DNA of 64,000 nt from the NCBI GenBank assembly GCA_963826165.1, contig CAWGWC010000007.1, positions 248,001-312,000 of the forward strand, written 5' to 3'. This stretch comes from JACVRW01 sp963826165. Lineage in GTDB: Bacteria > Actinomycetota > Thermoleophilia > Solirubrobacterales > Thermoleophilaceae. Under the pieces are notes generated by a model, which worked only from the letters and a program-made list of their open reading frames with translations, did no database searches and was not told the origin of the DNA. This document shows, piece by piece, positions 13,739-23,141 of the stretch (within the stretch, counting starts at the first letter, position 1; every line of letters begins with the position of its first letter). The translations under genes were made by a program, and so were the position numbers.

Positions 13739-16301
13739 ATGTCCAGCAGCCGTACCCGACCGCCCTCTCCGCCAGGCCGCCTGGCCAAGCGGGCGCTGCC
13801 CGTGCTCGCCGTTCTGGCGCTGGCGCTCGTCCTGGCGGGTTGCGTGACCGACCCGGCGACGTCGGTGAGCGGCACGGGAGCCACCCTGAACGGGCGCTTC
13901 AACCCGTTGAACGCTCCGGCCGTGGGCTACTTCGAGTACGGCACCACCGCGTCCTACGGGTCCGAGACCTCCCCGCGCGTCGACCTCGGCTCCGGGGCCG
14001 ACAACATCGCTCTCAGCAAGCGAGTGACCGGACTGTCGCCCAACACCGAGTACCACTTCCGCGCCTGTCAGATCCGGCGAGGGCGCCAAGGTCTGCGGCG
14101 CCGACAGGACCTTCCGGACGGCATCGGACAGCCTGCCCGCCGGCTTCGAGGAGGTGATCGCCTTCCAGGGGCTGACCAATCCGACCGCGCTGCGCTTCGC
14201 GGCCGACGGCCGGGTCTTCGTGGCCGAGCGAAGCGGGCTGATCAAGGTCTTCGACGGCCTCGACGATCCCACAGCCTCGGTGTTCGCCGACCTCCGTACC
14301 CAGGTGCACGCGTTCTGGGACCGTGGCCTGCTCGGCCTCGCTCTGGACCCGGCCTTCCCGGCCAGGCCCTTCGTGTACGTCTCCTATGCGCACGACGCCC
14401 CGATAGGCGGCACGGCGCCCCGCTGGGGCGTGGCCGGAGCCACCAGCGACCCGTGCCCCACCCCGCCCGGCCCCACCGCCGACGGCTGCGTCATCAGCGG
14501 CCGGGTATCGCGGCTCACCGCGGACGGCGAGACCCCGGTGCCCGAACAGGTGCTGGTCGAGGACTGGTGCCAGCAGTTCCCGAGCCATTCGGTCGGCTCG
14601 CTTGCCTTCGGGCCGGACGGCGCCCTGTACGCCTCGGGCGGCGACGGCGCGAGCTTCAACGGGGTCGACTACGGGCAGTTCGGCTCCCCCCGAAACCCGT
14701 GCGGCGACGCCCCGGGCGACGTTGGCGACACGCTCACGCCGCCCTCGGCCGAGGGCGGCGCCCTGCGCAGCCAGGACCTGCGCTCTGACGGCGACCCGGC
14801 CAGCCTGAGCGGCAGCATCATCCGCATCGACCCCGAGACCGGCGAGGGCCTTCCCGGCAACCCGGGCGCCGCCAGCTCGGATCGCAACGTCCGCCGCATC
14901 GTCGCTCAGGGATTGCGCAACCCGATGCGCATCACCACGCGGCCGGGGACCGGCGAGCTGTGGGTGGGCGACGTGGGCTGGAGCCAGGTGGAGGAGGTCA
15001 ACCGGCTGACGAGCCCCGCCGACGGCGTGGTCGACAACTTCGGCTGGCCCTGTTACGAGGGCCCGGGCCGCCAGGGCAGCTACGACGCGGCCAACCTGTC
15101 GGTGTGCGAGGCGCTCTACACGAGCGGAACGCACTCGGCCCCCTATTTCTCCTACCGCCACTCCGACCCGGTGGTCCCGGGCGAGCAATGCGGCGTCGGC
15201 AGCTCGTCGATCACCGGCGTGGCCTTCGGCTTCTACGGCGGCGGGCCCTATCCCGCGGCCTACGACGGCGCGTTGTTCTTCGCCGACTACACGCGCAACT
15301 GCATCTGGATGCTGCCGTCAGGCGGGGGCGCGCTGCCGAACGGGGCCGCGAGGGCGAAGTTCGTCGAGCGCGCCCAGAGCCCGGTCGATCTGCAGATCTC
15401 GCCCACCGGCGAGCTGTTCTACGCCGACTTCAACGGAGGCACGATCCGGCGCATCGTCTACTCGGCCGGCAACCGCCCCCCGGTCGCCGTCGCCTCCGCC
15501 GACCGGACCAACGGGCCGCTACCGCTGACCGTGCAGTTCGACGGTTCGACCTCCGACGACCCGGACTCCGCTGTTGCGCTGGCCTTCGCCTGGGACCTGG
15601 ACGGCGACGGCCAGTTCGACGACTCGACCGCCGAGCGGCCGTCCTACACGTACACGCAGGCGGGGACCTACACGGCGCGGCTAAGGGTCACCGACGGCGG
15701 CGGCTCGAGCGCCACCGACGCCGTGGCCATCTCCGCCGGCAACACTCCGCCCACGGCCACGATCTCGTCACCCAGCCCGGGCCTGAGCTGGAAGGTCGGC
15801 GACACGATCTCCTTCGCCGGGACTGCCAGCGACGAGCAGCAGGGAACGCTCCCCGATTCGGCGCTCACATTCGCGCTCACGCTCCGGCACTGCCCGTCGG
15901 CCTGCCACTCACATCCGGTGGGGAACTGGCCGGGCACGGCAGAGGGCAGCTTCGTCGCGCCCGATCACGAGTATCCCTCGCACCTCGAGCTGAGCCTCAC
16001 CGCCAGGGACGCCGGCGGGCTGACCGACACCCAGACCGTTCGCCTCGACCCCCGCACCGTCTCGGTGACGATGCGCTCCAACCCCACCGGGCTGTCGCTG
16101 GCCCTCGGGCCGAGCGCCGGACCGGCACCCTTCACCCGCTCGCTGATCGAGGGCTCGACCACCACGATCGCCGCGCCGTCGCCGCAGAACCTGGCCGGCA
16201 CGCCGTTCGTGTTCGGATCCTGGTCCGATGGTGGAGCCCAGTCGCACACCGTCACGGTGCCCGGCGACCGGGAGTACACCGCCACCTACAGCTCCCCCTA
16301 G
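13739..16301 (+). CDS. Secreted glucose/sorbosone dehydrogenase-like lipoprotein with PKD domain, frameshifted
   Basis: The N-terminus is a lipoprotein signal (LALVLAGC lipobox), followed by a short fibronectin-like domain ending at TEYHFRACQ. The reading then needs a one-base shift: removing the A at 14072 restores SGEGAKVCGADRTF and joins the long second part, open to 16301. That part is a six-bladed-propeller glucose/sorbosone-dehydrogenase-type domain (starting near NPTALRFAADGRVFV), then a PKD domain (AFAWDLDGDGQFDD) and a C-terminal beta domain (GSWSDGGAQSHTVTV). It probably acts outside the membrane on sugars or related substrates. An ATG at 14154 could start the second part alone, without a signal peptide. 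Either a sequencing error or a real inactivating mutation is possible. Confidence 0.8.
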
Positions 16302-16338
16302 CGCCCCCCGCCGCCCCGGCGCTGGCACACTCGAGGCC

Positions 16339-17049
16339 ATGAAGCACGCCTCACCACCGGCGCCCGAGCTGGGCGTCCGGGACGGGATCTCGTACGCCCT
16401 CTTCCTGCCCGAGGGCGAGCCCGAGCTCGGGGTGGTGATCATGCATGGCGCCGGCTCGGCCAAGGAGAGCCATTTCGACTTCGCCCGCGGCTGCCGCGAC
16501 GAGGGCATGGCGGCCCTGGCCTACGACGCCCGCGGCCACGGCCGCTCCGATGGCGTATTCGGGCCCGGGGCGATCGACGACGCCGTGGCGATGATCGGCC
16601 TGATGGGCGAGCACACCGGGCGGGTCGCCCTGCGCGGCTCGAGCATGGGCGGCTTCACCGCGATCCACGCCGCCGGACAGGCCGCGGAGGCGCCCGCGGC
16701 AGTGGTGGCGATCTGCCCGGCGCCGGAGGAGAGCCTCCTTCGCATGCTGCGCTCCGAAGAGCCGCTTCGCTTCGAGTGCGACGTGCCCGCCACCCGCATG
16801 TGGCTCGAGTCGCTCGACCTGGGCGAGGCCGTGGCCGCGCTCGGCCCGGAGACCGCCCTGCTCCTCCTCCACGCGCGCGGCGACGAGCAGATCCCGTACA
16901 CGGTCAGCCAGGACCTCCACGCCGCGGCCCGCGAGCCCAAGCGGCTGCTGCTCCTTCCTGGCGGCCACCACCGCTCCCTGCAGCACGACCTCGAGCTGCA
17001 GGCCGCCTCGCGGCTGTACATCCGCAAGGCGGCCCGTCCCACCGAGTGA
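16339..17049 (+). CDS. Alpha/beta hydrolase
   Basis: A 236-residue alpha/beta hydrolase. The nucleophile is Ser102 in RGSSMGGF (GxSxG), the DARGHGRSDG segment follows strand beta4, and a late GGHHRS motif probably gives the catalytic histidine. There is no signal peptide. The ATG at 16339 gives the normal N-terminus; the frame is open from 16228 but overlaps the previous gene. The substrate is unknown; the family includes esterases and dienelactone-hydrolase-like enzymes. The stop codon lies inside a Zur-like palindrome belonging to the next operon. Confidence 0.85.
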   Translation: MKHASPPAPELGVRDGISYALFLPEGEPELGVVIMHGAGSAKESHFDFARGCRDEGMAALAYDARGHGRSDGVFGPGAIDDAVAMIGLMGEHTGRVALRGSSMGGFTAIHAAGQAAEAPAAVVAICPAPEESLLRMLRSEEPLRFECDVPATRMWLESLDLGEAVAALGPETALLLLHARGDEQIPYTVSQDLHAAAREPKRLLLLPGGHHRSLQHDLELQAASRLYIRKAARPTE

Positions 17050-17069
17050 GAATCATTCTCGTTTAGGCT
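17047..17069 (+). promoter_or_regulatory. Zur-like box and -10 element of the metal ABC transporter operon
   Basis: The palindrome GAGAATCATTCTC at 17048-17060 has perfect 6-base arms around a central C and matches the core pattern of Fur-family Zur boxes in actinobacteria. A TAGGCT -10-like element follows at 17064-17069, seven bases before the GTG start at 17076, so the mRNA may be leaderless and the box would lie between -35 and -10. The box overlaps the stop codon of the upstream hydrolase gene. The operator role is inferred from pattern and from the metal-transport genes downstream. Confidence 0.7.
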
Positions 17070-17075
17070 TCGCGG

Positions 17076-17879
17076 GTGCCCTCGCCCCTCGACCTGGCCG
17101 AGCTCCCGTTCCTGCGCGACGCGCTGCTCGAGCTCGTTCTCCTGGGCGTGGCGGGCGGCGTGCTGGGCGCGTGGATCGTGCTACGGCGACTCGCCTTCTT
17201 CTCGCACGCCGTCGGCTCGGCCACCTTCCCGGGCCTGGTGGCCGCCGACGCCACGGGGGTGAGCCCCACGCTCGCCGGGGTGGCCGTCGCTCTCGGCTAC
17301 GCGGGCGGGGTCGAGCGGGCCGGCCGTGCAGGGCGTGAGCCGGGCGAGGCCACCGCGCTCCTGCTGGTCGCGGCCCTGGCGGGCGGGATCGTGCTGGCCA
17401 GCGACGTCTTCGAGTCGGGCGCCCAGGTCGACCGGCTGCTGTTCGGCACCCTGCTGGGCCTCGACACCGCGGACCTCGTGCTGTCCGCGGCCGCCGCCGT
17501 CCTGGCTCTGCTGGCCACCGTCGCGCTGGGACGCAGCTGGGCTGCCGTGGCCTTCGACCCCGAGGGCGCCCGATCCCTCGGGGTGCCGGCGGGACTGGCC
17601 GACGGCCTGCTGCTCGCCCTGGTCGCCGTGGCCGCGGTCGCCGCGATCCCCGCGGTCGGCGCCCTGCTGGTCACAGCGATCTACGTGCTGCCGGCGGCCG
17701 CGGCGCGGCTGGTGGCCCGCTCGATCTCGGGCCTCGTGGCCTGGGCGCTGGGCCTCGCCCTGGCCCAGGGCCTCACCGGTCTCTATCTCGCCTACTGGCT
17801 GGACCTGCCTCCGGGCCCACCGGTGGCCGTGCTCGGGACGGCCACCTACCTGCTGCTGGCCACGGTGGTGCCCCGGTGA
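17076..17879 (+). CDS. Metal ABC transporter permease (ABC-3 family), first of two
   Basis: A 267-residue multi-span membrane protein of the ABC-3 family, the permease type for zinc and manganese. The typical early segment LRRLAFFSHAVGSATFPG and the late QGLTGLYLAYWLDLPPGPPVAV segment are present, with about seven to eight hydrophobic spans. The GTG start follows a Zur-like box, which points to zinc. Its stop overlaps the start of the ATPase gene as GTGA. Two permease genes flank one ATPase, so the transporter is probably a heterodimer in the membrane. Confidence 0.88.
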   Translation: MPSPLDLAELPFLRDALLELVLLGVAGGVLGAWIVLRRLAFFSHAVGSATFPGLVAADATGVSPTLAGVAVALGYAGGVERAGRAGREPGEATALLLVAALAGGIVLASDVFESGAQVDRLLFGTLLGLDTADLVLSAAAAVLALLATVALGRSWAAVAFDPEGARSLGVPAGLADGLLLALVAVAAVAAIPAVGALLVTAIYVLPAAAARLVARSISGLVAWALGLALAQGLTGLYLAYWLDLPPGPPVAVLGTATYLLLATVVPR

Positions 17880-18622
17880 GCGTCCTGAGCGTGCAGGGCG
17901 TGGCCGCCTCCTACGCGACCACCGCGCCGGTGCTGCACGACGTGTCCTTCGACGTCGACGCCGGCCGGTCGGTGTGCGTGCTCGGGCCCAACGGCGGCGG
18001 CAAGACCACCCTGTTCCGGGTGCTGCTGGGCGAGCTCGAGCCCAGCGCGGGCCGCGTGGAGCTCGACGGGCGTCCGGCGTACGTGGCCCAGACCGAGCGG
18101 ACCCGATTGGACTTCCCGGTCACCGCGCTCGACGTGGCGCTCATGGGCACGCTCGCCCATGGCCGCTGGTGGCTCCCGGCCCGGCGTCCGCAGCGGGCCG
18201 CCGCCCGGGCCGCACTGGAGCGCGTCGGTCTCGGCGACAGCGCCGACACCGCCTTCGGGGAGCTGTCCGGCGGACAGCGCCAGCGCACGCTGCTCGCCCG
18301 GGCGCTAGTCCAGGAGGCCCGCGTGCTGCTCCTCGACGAGCCGTTGTCCGGTGTCGATCCCGCCAGCGCGGGGCTGATCACCGGACTGTTCGGCGAGCTG
18401 AGAGCGTCCGGTCACACCCTGCTCGTGTCCAGCCACGACGTGGAGAGCGCGCGGGAATTCGACCTGGTGCTGTGCCTGAACGGCGGCCAGGTGGCCTTCG
18501 GCCCCCCCGCCGGCGTGCTGGACCGCGACACGCTCGAGGCCACCTACGGCAGCGAGATCATCCTGCTCGGTGACGGTCGCGCCGTCACCGTCCAGCATCA
18601 CGCGCATGGGCACGAGGCCTGA
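17876..18622 (+). CDS. Metal ABC transporter ATP-binding protein
   Basis: A 248-residue ABC ATPase with Walker A GPNGGGKTT (about residues 38-46), Q-loop VAQTER, signature LSGGQRQR, Walker B VLLLDEPL and switch histidine SSHD. It drives metal uptake by the two neighbouring permeases. The C-terminus ends in a histidine-rich tail (HHAHGHEA), which fits a zinc-linked protein. Start (GTGA) and stop (TGATG) both overlap the neighbours, so the three genes are one translational unit. Confidence 0.92.
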   Translation: MSVLSVQGVAASYATTAPVLHDVSFDVDAGRSVCVLGPNGGGKTTLFRVLLGELEPSAGRVELDGRPAYVAQTERTRLDFPVTALDVALMGTLAHGRWWLPARRPQRAAARAALERVGLGDSADTAFGELSGGQRQRTLLARALVQEARVLLLDEPLSGVDPASAGLITGLFGELRASGHTLLVSSHDVESAREFDLVLCLNGGQVAFGPPAGVLDRDTLEATYGSEIILLGDGRAVTVQHHAHGHEA

Positions 18623-19500
18623 TGGAGGTCGTGGACTTCCTGCTGGACCCGCTGCGCTCCGGCATCGACCGCCGCGCGCTGGCCGAGATCGCTCTGGCGG
18701 GTGCGTTCTGCGGTGCGCTCGGCTTCTGGGTGGTCACGGAGCGCCTGGCCTATCCCGCCGAGTCACTGGCCCACGGGCTGCTCCCCGGACTCGTGCTCGC
18801 GGCGCTGGCCGGCAGCTCGCTGATCGTCGGCGCGGCCGGCGGGGCGCTCGTCGCCGCGCTGGTGATCGCGCTGGCGGCACGCGATCCGCGCATCGGCGCC
18901 GACACGGGCACGGCGGTGGCGGTCACCGGTCTGGTGGGCCTCGGCGCCCTGCTCGCGCTCGCGCCGGACTCGCCCCAGCGCCTGACCGAGCTCCTGTTCG
19001 GCGATCCCCTGGGCGTGACCGATGCCGACCTCGCCGCCGCCGCCGCGCTCGCTGCCGCCGGCGGCCTCCTCCTGGCGATTCTTCACCGGCCGCTCGTGGC
19101 TCTGTCGTTCGACGCCGAGGGCGCCGCGGCGCTGGGGCTCCGTCCGTCGCTGGTCCGCCTGGCACTGCTCGCGCTGCTGGCCATTGCGATCGCCGTCGCC
19201 GTTCAGGGCCTCGGCGCCCTGCTCGTGCTCGCCGTGCTGGTGGGCCCCCCGGTGGCGGTGCGCCGCCACGCCCGCACCCCCGCGCGGGCCATGGTGGGAG
19301 CTGCGCTGGTGGCGGTGGTCGCCGGCTTCGCCGGGCTCGAGCTCTCCTTCCACGCTGGCAGCGCCACCGGAGCGTCGGTGGCACTCGCGCTCTGCGCCGC
19401 CGCGGCGCTGGGGGCGGCGTTGCCTAGGCGAGCGCGGGACGGGGGGCGTTCCGGCGCACGATCACGATGGCCACGCCGAGCGCCAGCAGCACGAGGCTGA
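18622..19500 (+). CDS. Metal ABC transporter permease (ABC-3 family), second
   Basis: A 292-residue ABC-3 permease, paralogous to the first, with the matching WVVTERLAYPAESLAHGLLPG and QGLGALLVLAVLVGPPVAV segments. The start overlaps the ATPase stop (TGATG). The C-terminal 25 residues are basic and extend 77 bp into the convergent lgt gene, so the tail may be partly accidental. No periplasmic binding-protein gene is next to the operon; it must be supplied from elsewhere or the system differs from standard ZnuABC. Confidence 0.88.
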   Translation: MEVVDFLLDPLRSGIDRRALAEIALAGAFCGALGFWVVTERLAYPAESLAHGLLPGLVLAALAGSSLIVGAAGGALVAALVIALAARDPRIGADTGTAVAVTGLVGLGALLALAPDSPQRLTELLFGDPLGVTDADLAAAAALAAAGGLLLAILHRPLVALSFDAEGAAALGLRPSLVRLALLALLAIAIAVAVQGLGALLVLAVLVGPPVAVRRHARTPARAMVGAALVAVVAGFAGLELSFHAGSATGASVALALCAAAALGAALPRRARDGGRSGARSRWPRRAPAARG

Positions 19501-20176
19501 TCAGCTGCGGCTGGGTGAGCCCAGCCACCACCGAGTCGTTGCGGCGGATGAGCTCGACCAGGAAGCGCTGGCCCCCGGTGAGGATCAGGTAGAGGCCGAA
19601 CACCACACCCTCGGGGAATCGGTCGCGCAGGTGCCACAGCACGAGCGCGCCGATCCCCATCGTCAGGGTGTCGTAGATCGGCGTGGGATGCACCTCCTCG
19701 GTGGTGGGCACCGTTCCGTCGGGATAGGCCATAGCCCAGGGGAGATCGGATTCGATGCCGTAGTCGCCGTCGCCGGACAGCTGGCAGCCGATCCGCCCCA
19801 CCACGTAGCCCATGATCAGCGGCACCGAGCACGCGTCGCACATCTGCCAGCCGAGCCAGCCGCGCCAGGCCGCCCACAGCAGCACCCCGATGGCCCCACC
19901 GATCAGGCCGCCAAAGAAGACCAGCCCGGAGCCGGAGAAGACGTTGCTCAGAAGGTCGTCGGAGACGTCGGACCAGTTCTGGATCAGGTAGTCGAGCCTC
20001 GATCCGATGAGCCCGCCGACCAGGGCGGCGAAGACCATCTCGTAGACCCAGTCGGCGGGCTTGCCGAGCTCGCGCAGCCGCCGGCTCATCGTGATCCCGG
20101 AGGCGAAGAAGGCGAGCGCGAGGGCCAGGCCGAAGGTCTGCAGGTCGAGCGGCCCGATATGGATCTCCGGCAGCAC
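19424..20176 (-). CDS. lgt: Prolipoprotein diacylglyceryl transferase
   Basis: A 250-residue integral membrane enzyme that transfers diacylglycerol from phosphatidylglycerol to the lipobox cysteine of prolipoproteins. Seven hydrophobic spans are visible, with the early LGPLDLQTFGLALALAF type N-terminus, the FFGGLIGG region and the diagnostic GRIGCQLSGDGDYG loop. The last differs from the more common GRxGNFxNxE form, so this is a diverged Lgt. The start is GTG at 20176. Several lipoprotein clients with lipoboxes lie in this window. The 3' end overlaps the convergent permease gene by 77 bp. Confidence 0.87.
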   Translation of the reverse strand: MLPEIHIGPLDLQTFGLALALAFFASGITMSRRLRELGKPADWVYEMVFAALVGGLIGSRLDYLIQNWSDVSDDLLSNVFSGSGLVFFGGLIGGAIGVLLWAAWRGWLGWQMCDACSVPLIMGYVVGRIGCQLSGDGDYGIESDLPWAMAYPDGTVPTTEEVHPTPIYDTLTMGIGALVLWHLRDRFPEGVVFGLYLILTGGQRFLVELIRRNDSVVAGLTQPQLISLVLLALGVAIVIVRRNAPRPALA

Positions 20177-20228
20177 CGCTGCGGCAGGCTAGCGGGGCCC
20201 GCCCCCGGCCTCCCCTACCATCACCGCG

Positions 20229-21929
20229 ATGCGCCGAGCGCTGTCAGCGACCGTTCTGCTTGCCGCTTCGCTGCTCATCACGCCGCTCGCCCGGGCCGAC
20301 ACGGTCGACCGCGCGGCCATCCGCGAGGCGCTGCGCGGGGAGGCGCGCGCCTCGTCGGCTGCGCCGCTGCCACTTCCGCTTCCGCAGCGTGCTGAAGCAG
20401 CCGTGGCCGCCGCGTCCGAGGTGGCCGGCGACCAGGGACCCGCGCGGCTGCTGGTGGGGCTGCGCTCGCACTCCGACGGCGCCGGCGTGAGCGCACGGCT
20501 GCGGGCGCTGGGCGCTGAGGTCGAGACGCTCCCACTGGTGGGGGTGCTCGCTGCCCGCGTGCCCTCCGGCGCAAACGCCGTGGGCGCCCTGCGCGGCGAC
20601 CCGCGAGTGGCCTACGTCGAGCGCGACCGCAAGGTGCCTGTGGCCGCGGATCCCTTCGACAGCGTCGATCCCTCCACCGGGATCAAGTACACGTGGTACT
20701 TCGACCAGGTCCGCGCCGGCGAGGCGATCGCCGCGGCGGGTGGCGGCTCGTCGCGCACCGTGTCCGTGATCGACACCGGACTCGACGTGACCCATCCCGA
20801 GTTCGGCGGACCCGCTCGCATCGCTCGCACGTTCGACACCGGCACCGGCGGCACCGACGTCCGTGACTCGATCGGTCACGGCACGTTCGTCGGCGGGCTG
20901 ATCGCGGCCATCGACGGCAACGGCGTGGGGTTCAAGGGCGTGGCCGGCAACACCCGGCTGGTGGCGGTGCGCGCGTCGCTCGACGGCTTCTTCACGGCGA
21001 GCGATCTCATCCGCGGGATCGCATTCTCGATCCGCAGTGGCGCGGACGTCCTCAACATGAGCCTGGCGGGACGCGGCTTCTCGATCAGCCAGGCCCGCGC
21101 CCTGGAGGCCGTCTTCTACAACGACGTTCTCCCCGTGGCGGCGTCGGGCAACAACGGGCAGGCGGGCAACCCGATCGAGTTCCCGGCCGCGGCTCTCGGT
21201 GGCGTGCGCGGGGGGCGGGGCATCGGCCTGTCGGTGGCCGCCACCACCCCCAGCGGCGGCGTGGCGCCCTTCTCCAATCACAACCGCTTCGTGTCCCTGG
21301 CCGCTCCGGGCGCCGGGCCGAGCGGCTGCCGCTTCGGTGTCTTCTCGACTCTGCCGGCCAGCCTCGGCACGGTCTGGGACGGGTCCTGCTCGGCCCTCTT
21401 CTCGCTCGGGGGCGCGCGCTACGGCTACGCCGAAGGCACGAGCTTCGCCGCGCCGATCGCCGCGGGGATCGCCGCGGTGGTGTGGCAGGTGGAGCGCCGC
21501 CTGGCCTCAGAGCAGGTCGCCGACGTCCTGGCCCGCTCGGCACGCCAGACGATCGGGCGGGGCTGGAACGAGTTCACCGGCTCGGGAGTCGTCGACGGCG
21601 CCGCCGCGGCCGCTCTCGCTCGGGTCTACGACGTGACCGCCCCGCGCGCCCGGGGCTCAGCTCGGAGGATCGGCGGCTTCGTGAGCGTGAGGGAGAGGCG
21701 CTCGAAGGACCGGACCGCGAGGGGGAACAAGCTGGCCGGGGGCGTGCGCTACGGCCTGCTGGCCTCGCGCAACGGCGGGCGCACCTTCTCGGAGCTGGCG
21801 CGCGGGCGGCGGCGGCCGATCTCGGCCACGGTCGAGCTGCGCGGACGCCGAGCCAACGTCCTGGTGGCCACCGCCTGCGACCGCAACGCCAACTGCGGCA
21901 TCAAGCGGCTGGGACGCTACCGGCCCTAG
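20229..21929 (+). CDS. Secreted subtilisin-like serine protease (S8)
   Basis: A 566-residue secreted subtilase. A signal peptide ends near LARA (about residue 23), followed by an inhibitor-I9-like prodomain (residues about 70-135), and the catalytic domain with Asp182 (VIDTGLD), His217 (GHGTFVGG) and Ser405 (GTSFAAP); the oxyanion Asn lies in AASGNNG. About 95 C-terminal residues form a basic, probably beta-rich tail. All catalytic residues are present. It acts outside the membrane; the substrate is unknown. Confidence 0.93.
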   Translation: MRRALSATVLLAASLLITPLARADTVDRAAIREALRGEARASSAAPLPLPLPQRAEAAVAAASEVAGDQGPARLLVGLRSHSDGAGVSARLRALGAEVETLPLVGVLAARVPSGANAVGALRGDPRVAYVERDRKVPVAADPFDSVDPSTGIKYTWYFDQVRAGEAIAAAGGGSSRTVSVIDTGLDVTHPEFGGPARIARTFDTGTGGTDVRDSIGHGTFVGGLIAAIDGNGVGFKGVAGNTRLVAVRASLDGFFTASDLIRGIAFSIRSGADVLNMSLAGRGFSISQARALEAVFYNDVLPVAASGNNGQAGNPIEFPAAALGGVRGGRGIGLSVAATTPSGGVAPFSNHNRFVSLAAPGAGPSGCRFGVFSTLPASLGTVWDGSCSALFSLGGARYGYAEGTSFAAPIAAGIAAVVWQVERRLASEQVADVLARSARQTIGRGWNEFTGSGVVDGAAAAALARVYDVTAPRARGSARRIGGFVSVRERRSKDRTARGNKLAGGVRYGLLASRNGGRTFSELARGRRRPISATVELRGRRANVLVATACDRNANCGIKRLGRYRP

Positions 21930-21932
21930 CCC

Positions 21933-23096
21933 TCAGTGCGCGTGGGCGTGGGCCTCGTCGCCCAGCTGCCCGGGGTCTTCGCTCAGCGCCAGCAGCGCGG
22001 CCAGCGCCGTGGTGACCGGCACCGCCGCGATCAGCCCGATCGAGCCCACCAGGGTGGCCACGATCTCCTTCGCCACGATCTCGAGGTTGGCGGCCTCGCC
22101 GAGGCCCAGGTCGGCCGAGCTGAAGATGAGGAGAATCGGGAGGGAGGCCCCCACGTAGGCGAGCACAAGCGTGTTGACGGTCGCGCTCACGTGATCGCGC
22201 CCCACGTCGAGCGCGCGAGCGAACAGCGCCCGGAAGCCGAGGCCCGGGTCGGCCCTCCTCAATGCCATCACCGTCGACGCCTGGCTGATGGTCACGTCGT
22301 CGAGCACGCCGAGGGCGCCGATCACCATCCCGGCGAGGAGCAGTCCCTGGAGCGAGAGGTCGGCCTGGCCGAGCTGCAGGAAGGTCGCCTCCTCGCTGCC
22401 GAGCCCGGTGAGATGGGTGAGCTCCGTGAACAGCACCGCCAGGCCGGCGGTGAGGAGCAGGCTGACCGCGGTGCCGAGCAGGGCCGAGATGCTCTTCGGC
22501 CCACTGCCGTGGGCGAGCGGGATCGTGATCAGCGCGATGGCCAGCGAGCCGGCCACCGCTACCGCCAGCGGGGAATTGCCGTCAAGGATCGAGGGGACCA
22601 CGAACAGGAGGACGAGGGCCAGGCTGAAGGCCAGGCCGACGAGCGACAGCAGCCCACGCCAGCGGGCGAACGCCAGCACCGCGAGCACGAACAGCGCCGC
22701 CAGGATGAGCATCGGCCGGCGCCGCTCGAAGTCCGAGATCGAGTAGGCGGTGCCGGTCACCGGCTCGGCGCCGGGCGGGGGCTCCGGCTGCTTGACCACC
22801 TGCACGCCGTCACCGGGGTCCACGTCCGGATCGAGGCCGTTGCCGGCCGACAGCTGGACCTGCACCAGCTCTCCCGACTCGGGGCCGCTCTCCAGCCGTA
22901 TCGACACGAGCTGGCAGTCCTGGCCGATGAAGCCCGGACAGGTCCGCTCCTCCACCCGTTCGACCTCACCACGCTCGCTGTCGACCGTGATCCCCTCGGC
23001 CAGCGGGGTGCGGACGTCACTCGGCCAGAGGATCACCAGCGCCAAGAGCGTGGCCAGCGCGAGTCCGCCCGCCAGCACGGTGAACAGCCGGGTCAT
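21933..23096 (-). CDS. YibE/F-like membrane protein
   Basis: A 387-residue multi-span membrane protein of the YibE/F family. It has an N-terminal anchor, an extracellular beta domain of about 100 residues with a cysteine pair (TCPGFIGQDCQL), then about seven spans containing the diagnostic GVLDDVTISQAS segment. The biochemical function of the family is not established. The C-terminus ends HAHAH, as in some metal-handling proteins. It is convergent with the subtilase gene, three bases apart, and is followed by the M23 peptidase gene on the same strand upstream. Confidence 0.85.
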   Translation of the reverse strand: MTRLFTVLAGGLALATLLALVILWPSDVRTPLAEGITVDSERGEVERVEERTCPGFIGQDCQLVSIRLESGPESGELVQVQLSAGNGLDPDVDPGDGVQVVKQPEPPPGAEPVTGTAYSISDFERRRPMLILAALFVLAVLAFARWRGLLSLVGLAFSLALVLLFVVPSILDGNSPLAVAVAGSLAIALITIPLAHGSGPKSISALLGTAVSLLLTAGLAVLFTELTHLTGLGSEEATFLQLGQADLSLQGLLLAGMVIGALGVLDDVTISQASTVMALRRADPGLGFRALFARALDVGRDHVSATVNTLVLAYVGASLPILLIFSSADLGLGEAANLEIVAKEIVATLVGSIGLIAAVPVTTALAALLALSEDPGQLGDEAHAHAH

Positions 23097-23141
23097 CGCG
23101 CCGCAAGCTAGCTGGCGCCCGGGACGCCCCCGGAAGCCGTT

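Noticed and set aside
20229..21929. Subtilase plus YibE/F and lgt as a lantibiotic-type export cluster
   Set aside because: No precursor peptide, modification enzyme or exporter is near; the genes are on different strands.
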